NCBI GenBank assembly: GCA_025201805.1
Contig: MU619318.1
Location: forward strand, 88,529 to 152,528
Reading direction: 5' to 3'
DNA: 64,000 nt
DNA from: Parasitella parasitica
Lineage: Eukaryota; Mucoromycota; Mucoromycetes; Mucorales; Mucoraceae
Shown here: positions 56,322-64,000 of the stretch, piece after piece
Position numbering within the stretch: position 1 is the stretch's first letter
Layout: every line of letters starts with the position of its first letter
Made by a program: the position numbers and the translations under genes
Notes under the pieces: generated by a model
Told to the model about the DNA's origin: nothing
Databases searched by the model: none
Seen by the model: only the letters and a program-made list of their open reading frames with translations

Positions 56322-59300
56322 CTAATTCAAGCTGCTAATAAAGCTATCAATGTTGTATTCCTCTTCGTAGTCCTTTTCATCCCACAAAGTTTCAAGATTT
56401 TCTAAAACAGCTTTGGCATTGCCCAATCCTTCTGTATCGGCATTGTTGTTCTTGGGTTTCTTTTTACTCGAAGATTCGATGTCATTACCTACATTGAATA
56501 GGTCTAATATTTGATCTGTATCCATACTGTGTAGACCCGAATTTTGCTGATTAACAATAGAATTGGCAATATTCATTTTGAATTTCTGCAGACCCATAAT
56601 CTTTTCTTCCAGTGTGCCTCGAGTAATGAGTCTATAGACGTTAACTACCTTCTTTTGACCAATACGGTGAGCGCGATCCATTGCTTGTAGATCTTTCATA
56701 GGATTCCAATCATGCTCAACGAAAATAACTGTATCCGCACCAGTTAGATTAAGACCAAGACCACCAACATGTGTTGTGAGCAGTAAAACATCAATAGACG
56801 GATCAGCATTGAATTTTTGAACCATTTCATGACGTTTGTTAGCGTCGACAGAACCATCCATTCTTAGGTAACTGACTGTAGGCATCAGGGCTTTAAACAG
56901 ATCGTTTTCAATGATATCTAACATTGGTTTCAACTGACAAAAGATTAGAGCACGATGCTGACTGACAGCGCCAATAGCCATAGCGGCAGGATCCGAATCT
57001 GATTCTGTAGTTGTAACCCCAATACCACATTCTCCCAGCAATTGCCTGGAAAACAACCACTTTTAATAAAGCGGGAAATACACAGGCCTGTCTACTTACT
57101 TTAAGGCTTGTAATTTTGGTGCGTTTGATATGCTGTGGATGTTTGTATTTGTCTTGTTCAAGAACATCCCGACCTTTTTGTAATTGGGATATTTATCGCT
57201 AACAACAAGCAAAGGATGATTACACAGTCTACGAAGATATTGGAGCGCTTGGAAGATGTGGGTTGCTCCCTTTGTTTTCTCTCCAGGTTTTGCGACAACA
57301 TCTGTTTCAAGATCCTCTTCGACTGACGATCTCGCCTGAGATTTGGCAAATTCTTCATACAGTGATTTCTATGAATTATCAGTAACAGCAACTTGGAATG
57401 TGCATTTTCGCATTATTTACCTGTAAATCACTCAATTCACAATAGTAATCTTGAATAATCTTGGGTGGAAGATCATGCAATACATCTTCTTTTAATCTAC
57501 GCAACAAAAATGGCAGCACTTGCTTATGCAAAGCCTCTAATGCAAGTGCACCTGCCTCCTGTTCTTTGGAAGAACTTTTGCTGTCTCTACTTGCCAAGAT
57601 GGGCTTACCGAATCTTTCATTAAAAATCTTTTCTGAGCCGAGGAAACCAGGCATTAAAAAATCAAACAAGGACCAGAGTTCCAAGACGTTATTCTGTTAC
57701 TGAGTTTGAGTACTATGAATTTCACTGTCTATCGAGAATACAAATGTTACCTGAATAGGTGTGCCAGAGAGAATCAAGCGATGGTTTGACTTGACTGACT
57801 TGATCGCTTTTGTGATTTTTGTTCTTCCATTTTTGATAATATGACCTTCATCCAAAATACAGTAATTCCATGTGATGGCTGACAGTTCCTCAATGTCGTT
57901 TCTAATGATATCATAAGACATGATTATAATATCATTTTTCAATATGGAAGACCGGATTCTAGTGTTTCATGGTTAAAAATCATTAGTAACAGTAATATCA
58001 AGTATTAACTTACCTCTTTCGTTCTGCGGGACCACCCGTATACAACAATGGCTTTAAATTATCACAGTAATGTTTGATTTCGTGGAACCAGTGACCTGTT
58101 AAAGTAGGAGGACAGATAACTAGTGAAGGGCTAGGCGCCCATTCAGGGGATTCTGTCTCGGCATACTTTTGGGCTCTATGATAATGATCACCAGCGAGAA
58201 TGCAGATAGACTGCAGCGTTTTTCCGAGACCCATGTCATCGCAAAGAATGCCATGCAAATGAAATTTGTTCAAGAATGCCAACCAGTTAACACCTTCCTG
58301 TTGGTATTTACGCAATTCGGCATTGATCTTTACAGGTATCTCGTAATTCTCAACCTTGGAGCTGTCTAGAAGTTGAGACAGGAAACGGCGCTCATCGTCA
58401 CGATGCGCCAGCATTTCTGCAGACATGCCGGGAGGGTCAGGAATGCCAGCTTCCAGGGGTACAAGTTTAATCAAAAGAGCAAAGCAGTTGGTACAAACGA
58501 GACGCACAGCTTCATCAGGGTCACTCATACGGCCTAAGATGGGGACAATCAAGAATATGGTGTAAGGAAGGATCTTTGTATCGAGCAGCTGGACAAGATG
58601 GTATACAAGTTCGGCGGCACCTTGACGGTGATAAGAGTTGAGAGTGTTACCTAATTGAGGCAATACGTTGTCAACGATAACTTGCATTGTTCTAGTGGTG
58701 ATGACATTGGCAATGGCAGCCAGACAGCGTGCACTGACTGAGCGAATGACGGCATAACAAGACTGCAAAGCTCTGCAAACATACGGAATGAATTCGCAAA
58801 TCTGAGGCCAAAGGCCTTCTGACAAATAAGGAACAACCATGGTTAACACAGTCAAGGAATCAATAACTTCTTGCCCTTGTTGGAATTGCTCACTGATTGC
58901 TTTATCAGCTTTTTCGATGTTGTTGGAATGACCAGAGTTTTCAGGGAATGTTTCAACCACTTTTTGGCTAATGCACTGCATCAGTTTGGGTACAATTTCA
59001 AATACACGTTCGCCAAAAGTATCGCAAAATTTGCGCAAAGAGATTTCAGCACCACGTTTCATCAGCTTAGCGTCCTTTTGCTCTTGAGTCAAAGCTTCTT
59101 TAGAATTTGCAGAAGTAGCCTTACTAGATTCTTCCTTGTGAAAGGACAGAATACCAGATTTAGTTTGATTCTCTTCCAATACTGGAGTAACAGTAGTATC
59201 CGAGCATAAAAATGTGCAAAGATTTTTGACAATCTTGTCGTTAGGATTGATGCGAGTCTGCGAACGTTCACACAAGGCGATCAAATCCGTTAGTGTTGCA

Positions 59301-62300
59301 GCAGAGCGTTCTTGCAATTCCAAGTTTTCCTCAAACTTGATGCTATTCATAACACTACGGATCACAGGGTTGAGTTTTATCGGTAGTATGCCCAACTCAA
59401 TCACTGCCCCCGCTGTACTAGCGTAGACATTGATTTCAATCTTCTGCTTCAACTCTTCGAAGTATCCTATAGAGGAAACGACGCGGCGCTGGCGCTCATC
59501 CAATGCTGTAATTATGCTTGCTTTACCCTTGATCTTTGGTATTTTGCCCATCAGCTGCTCAAAAGTATCACCTACAACACTTGTGGCCGTTTCTATAGTA
59601 AATAGCAGCCCCTGCTCCGGCAATGCCTCTCCAGGCACCATTGTAGGTAATGTGGGGATATTATTGATGGGGACTTGGGCTTCTGAATGAAAGGCATTAA
59701 CCAAGTTCTGACATTCGCCTCTGATACGTTTCAACACATGGACGAGTTCAAAGTAGAACCCAGTCGTATGGTTCGCAGCGTTGTCTAAATTGGCAATCAT
59801 GGCATCCGACAGTGTCTTTGGAAAATTATGAGTTTTTGCCAAGACGGCATTTTCGGGTGCATTACTGATACAATCAGCATTGTATCTCGTCTTCATTACA
59901 GCCTTTGCCCATTCCTCTACAGCCATAGCGCCCAACTGTCGTTTCAATGCCCACTGCGATGTCAATAGAGTCAGAATAACGTCTTGGTATGACATTTCCA
60001 TTGAATCATCAGGCCAAGTGCTCATTGCCATACCTAAAGCAGTTGTACAAGCAATACGACAGCGCATAACTTGGTTGGTTGTAATCAGAGAGAAATCCTG
60101 AGCAATCATGCCAGCATCTAGATTGTGGCCATCGTTTCTGTCTCCATTTGCTTCTCCAGGAACGACGTTTCCACTGCCCTTATTTGCAGTAGCTTTTTTG
60201 ACAATCTTTTTGCTGGTTTTATCAATTACTGGCGCAGATGTTGTAGTTGCTAGCGTGCCACCGTTACCGAATGCCCCAGGAGGCTTGTAGAAATAAGTTG
60301 CTGTATCCAACGGTTGTCCAATAGGTGTCATTGTAATTTCGAACCAGCTGCCAAGCCAGTTTTGTGTACCTTGTAAAACAAGCTGATTATCCACTTTTCC
60401 ATTGATTGTTAATCCCTTCCAAACAGCCAGAGTCTTTTCGATAATGTCTACTTTTTCTTCTACAATTAAATTTTGGAATACAAGACGGTATACGCGTTCA
60501 TCAACCCATTCAGCAGAGGTCCCGCATTCAATGAATGTCAAAAGAGTGTTCAAAACAGCCATTCTTACACCAGTGATAGTGTGTCTAAAGAACGGGTGCA
60601 ATCTAGGCACAAGTTCTGACAAACTGCAGCCTTCACGAACAATTTCCATCACGCCGGGTTGCTCAAACATCTTGGCGATAAGATCCATGACAGCTCCCGT
60701 TGAAGCGGTCAAGTCATCCTTCAAATCGATAAGACAATCCCACAGCGTTGTAATAACATCACGAATACGATCTTTGGAACTCATGCGTACAAATTCAGCA
60801 GTGATGGGTAATAGTGTTGCAGCGCTGACAGCTCGCACATCGTCGTCATGATCCCGCAAACCTAGAATAACAGCGCCTGTTGTACCATCCACGAGCATTT
60901 CGACTAGATCTTTTCTAACTGCAACAGTGTATTTTAATCCAAGTAATCCAGCATGTCTGACCTCCCAAATAGATCGACCGCCAAAAGAAGGGTCGTCTTG
61001 ATTGATTAGTTTCAGCAGATTTTCGTGTACTTTTTCGACTGAACTAGCTGTCATAAACTGCAAAACAACACCAAGTGTTTGGGAGCATGTTTCTCTGACT
61101 GGACAGACAACCTGATCTGATACAAAATCAGCGAATCGATCCAGAGCAAACACACACAGTAACCGAATAGCCGCATCCTCCAACCATGCATTGTGTGATT
61201 CGTCATTTTTTGATTTGTCGCCCACTGATTATAGAGTAAGTATTTGACATCTCACATGCGCAGCAACAAACGTTAACTCACATCTTTTACCAGCTCCATC
61301 ACCGTGCTCTTTCAAAATACTGCGTAAACCAATGCCAGCACCATGACGAATCTCCCAAGCAGGATCAAATAGATCCAGGCACAAATGTTCACATATCATC
61401 TTAAAAGGCCAATCACGCTGGACTTGGTCTACATCGTTGTCTACAGATGGTGCTGGTTTCTTTACTTCGACAACGAATTTATCTGACTGCGGTTGTGCGG
61501 TAAACTCGAATTCTGTATGCGGGTAGGAACGATTAGTTTGTTTGAAGGAGCATTTTATCAAAACGTTACCTTCTTTAGATTCGATCTTGACAGCTTTAGG
61601 CTCTGATTTGCTCTTCAAATCCATAACGCGAACTCTATATAAAGCGCATTTTAATACTGCAAAAAATAGCTACTTCCATATGCTGCGATTTACTTTTCTT
61701 TCTTGCCCTTCATCTTGGACTCTAATTTCATCTTGCGTTTCAGCATGTTGCGTTCACGAGCTGATAATCCCGCCATATTGATTTCAGCTACTGCAGGTGT
61801 AGGTGCATTTGCCGTGGAAGTAGACGGCGTTGGCGAAGGGCTTTTTGTCGCAGCTTTTGATTTGTTATTATCTAGATCAGCGTCATCGACCAAATCCACT
61901 ATTTGAAGCAACAATTGAGCATACAGCAAACGACAGCCGTTCTAAACGTACCATCCATAAACTGGCTTGCAAGGCCTAAGCGTTCTTTTAGATTGCGTCT
62001 CTGCAACTCTAAGCGTTCTTGTGGTGTCATGTCTGAAAAATCTATGTCGTATTCTTTCCCTGCAGAGCCTAATAAAAGTTTTCCGTGTTGAAGCACGGAA
62101 GCAAGATCAAACTGATTAAAACGAAGTTTGTGTGCATCCTGCTCTTGTTCAACGTCCATATCCTCATCTGGCTGAATAGATTTGGGGTCCCAAACAGGCA
62201 CGTTTGAAGCAATTGCTTCAAGAGCTTGACCTGCAGCCCAACGTGTATCCCATGCTTTGCTTTTCAAATGAACAACAACCTATCAGAACATGTAAGTCTG

Positions 62301-62521
62301 TGATACACACTTTGCCCGTTTTGAAGCCTTACTCTTGATAATAAGTTATAAAGCTCTCCAGGGTGTTGCTTTTGAATTTCACCCAGTTGCTGAGCAGCTG
62401 TTCGTCTGACTGCAGTCGTTGAGCCAGTGTCAAGTAACAATACCAACCGGTCGAGTCTAATCTCACAATAGTTAGAGTGTATTTATCAAGAGTACAAGTG
62501 GACAATTTACCTTGTTGCCAT
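56322..62521 (-). CDS. MOT1: TBP-associated Swi2/Snf2 ATPase Mot1/BTAF1
   Basis: Ten exons: 62521-62511 (11 nt), 62456-62333, 62279-61952, 61898-61694, 61634-61282, 61224-58014, 57958-57751, 57693-57421, 57368-57100 and 57045-56322. They join in frame to about 1901 residues, the Mot1 size. The N-terminus MATRLDRLVLLLDTGSTTAV and HEAT repeats (KAWDTRWAAGQALEAIASNV, HLCLDLFDPAWEIRHGAGIG, WEVRHAGLLGLKYTVAVRKD) form the TBP-binding part. The ATPase has KYQQEGVNWLAFLNKFHLHG, DDMGLGKTLQSIC (Walker A), LDEGHIIKN (the Mot1-type DEGH box), GTPIQNNVLELWSLFDFLMP, HVGGLGLNLTGADTVIFVEH and AMDRAHRIGQKKVVNVYRLI. Mot1 strips or redistributes TBP from promoters using ATP. Exon 1 carries only MAT and part of R. 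Confidence 0.96.
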
Positions 62522-64000
62522 GATATTCAAGAAACAATGGTTGTTGTTTTTTGGAAATGTGTATGAAAATAAAAGAGAAGACTATAGAATGCAGGAATAC
62601 GGTGGTTAAAGACCTTTATAAATCCAAGCTTCTGTAGAAACCAATAATTTTTGCAACGTCACTTGATGCCAACAAATATACATTAAATGTGCCAAACAAA
62701 TCAACAGGATCCTCTGTATCTAACTCTGGGTGTATTTATAGGAATTTATATACCCTCTATTTCGAAGGAATAAGACTCGTGATACTAATACGGCACAAGA
62801 GAATCTTTGATACCATTGAACATTCTGTATATTGTTACAATAAACTTTTTCGGCATAAGCTCTAATGAATTGATAAGATGGTATTTATCGCATCCAAACA
62901 ATTTTCGATAGTACTGAAGGATATATATATATTATATTTATATATTGGACGTATCCGTTTGGAAATCTCAAATATACAGAGGACGGTAGGCAAAAACTTC
63001 TTCAAGCAAACGAGCCAAGCTCTATTTGTCTATTTCTTAGTTTGTGCTCTTCTTTTAATCAATATCTATATGTTTTATGCTAAAAACTGGATATATTCGA
63101 GTTTGAACCCTCGTCTCGAACTGTAAAATAGAAACCACAATTGATAAAAGCTTGTGAAATATGATCATTTAGTTTATTTATGATTCAATCATATCGTGGA
63201 CTAACACTTTACTGATTTCATACCGTGGTATATGCGTTTTTTACAGGCAAGCCGAATCCAAGCTCTTAATGAGCTAATTTTGCATAGGTTTATTAGCATT
63301 TGATGTAGCCTTCAAGAATGAACTCTAGAAGCAAAAGATATTTTCTTTTTATTTTGCAGGCTATATCTCAAAATCATAAAGATAGTTAATGCAACTAACA
63401 ATTTAAATACCATTTGTAAATCAGTTCTACGGAAGACATGTAAGCCTGACCTAGACACTATAAGGAAAAAGATTCTTAATGTTTTTGGAGATGAAAAGAA
63501 ATAGTCAATAAAGTAAACTGAGCTAGGTTTCATAGGTATAAAATAATCCCATCTCGATCGTCAAAGTTATAAGCGAAAAACAAAAGCTACATATCAAAAT
63601 TGCATATAAAGACGTAACGATCATGGTAAATAAGAACAAAGTATGAATGAAATGTTTGCTCATAACTTCTGCTAAAATGACCGTAGAACCGAGATCTAAC
63701 TTGGAAAACTTAGCGTTGACTCACCTCTATCTAGAAACAACATTGGTATTCATGTTTTCATCGATATCTATAAAGTTATCAGATGATATCACAAATTTAC
63801 ATATCAGAATTGCATATAATCACTGATAGGCTGCGGTAAAGAGCAAATCAAAGCCTTTCTTATGCGCCATAAGTACAGGCATGATTATCGCTATATGAGC
63901 ATAACTTGCTTTCTACTGTGCCACCTTTCTATCACAAGTTATCTGCAAAACCAGTTTTATTCTTCAATATTTATCATAAATATCACACATTTGCTCATAA
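62522..64000. other. Right-hand intergenic DNA with a diverged tandem repeat
   Basis: No supported gene to the window end. A roughly 210-bp unit is duplicated: AAAGTTATAAG...ACATATCAAAATTGCATATAA near 63563-63609 recurs as AAAGTTATCAG...ACATATCAGAATTGCATATAA near 63771-63819, with further resemblance downstream (CATAACTTCTGC near 63662, CATAACTTGCTT near 63900). An 82-codon frame at 62878-63126 has a hydrophobic stretch but no recognisable relative or context and is not called. Confidence 0.45.

Noticed and set aside
62878-63126. 82-codon frame with a hydrophobic stretch
   Set aside because: AT-driven Ile/Tyr/Leu content, no conserved motif and no clear transcription signals.
1-64000. CRISPR arrays, phage or bacterial operons
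   Set aside because: Pervasive spliceosomal introns and eukaryotic gene families show nuclear DNA; no spaced direct-repeat array is present.

Overview
The window is eukaryotic nuclear DNA from a fungus. Genes are compact, AT-rich and split by many short (about 50-60 bp) GT-AG introns. Intergenic DNA carries homopolymer, (GA)n and (AT)n runs. The gene set (a RING plus BRCT protein of the BRCA1/BARD1 type, SOSS-B, eIF2D, a Bub2/Cdc16-type GAP, Mot1, a CaMKI-like kinase, a diacylglycerol kinase) and the poly-N/poly-Q style point to an early-diverging filamentous fungus, most likely Mucoromycota/Mucorales. That placement is inference. There is one 15-N assembly gap (34733-34747). I see no tRNA, rRNA, CRISPR or intact transposon.

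Layout. 0-8 kb: acetyl-CoA hydrolase (ACH1), an APC-family amino acid/GABA permease and a CaMK, all on the minus strand. 9.6-15.8 kb: eIF4G on plus, converging on Cdt1 on minus. 15.8-18.7 kb: a gene-poor gap with a strong hairpin. 18.7-23 kb: mitochondrial t6A synthase (Qri7-like), a small RhoGEF and a PKA catalytic subunit. 24-30 kb: a secreted sorbosone-dehydrogenase-like propeller protein, a four-FAS1-domain membrane protein and an MFS transporter. 31-36 kb: Nse2/Mms21 SUMO ligase, diacylglycerol kinase and a universal stress protein. 36.5-42.6 kb: a SAP-domain putative mitochondrial protein, an ICME-like membrane alpha/beta hydrolase, eIF2D and the TRAPP subunit Trs31. 42.9-50 kb: an allantoicase-like protein, a secreted isochorismatase-fold hydrolase, an unrecognised membrane protein and a peroxisomal SCP2 protein. 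50.9-55 kb: SOSS-B, a Bub2/Cdc16 GAP, a BRCA1/BARD1-like RING-BRCT protein and a small orphan ORF. 56.3-62.5 kb: Mot1/BTAF1.

Most genes are housekeeping and not linked in one pathway. Two themes stand out. One is genome maintenance: Cdt1, Nse2, SOSS-B, Bub2-like and BRCA1/BARD1-like, the last three co-oriented within 4 kb. The other is translation: eIF4G, eIF2D and t6A synthase. Exon-intron structures were assembled by eye from GT/AG sites, frame continuity and protein-family expectation. Every multi-exon model given closes in frame, but none was tested against transcripts.

The best candidates for follow-up are the compact BRCA1/BARD1-like protein, the 8-nt and 11-nt microexons of the CaMK gene (the 8-nt one encodes part of the catalytic loop), the allantoicase with an acidic N-terminal tail and basic C-terminal tail, and an unrecognised two-TM protein at 47.9-49.1 kb.
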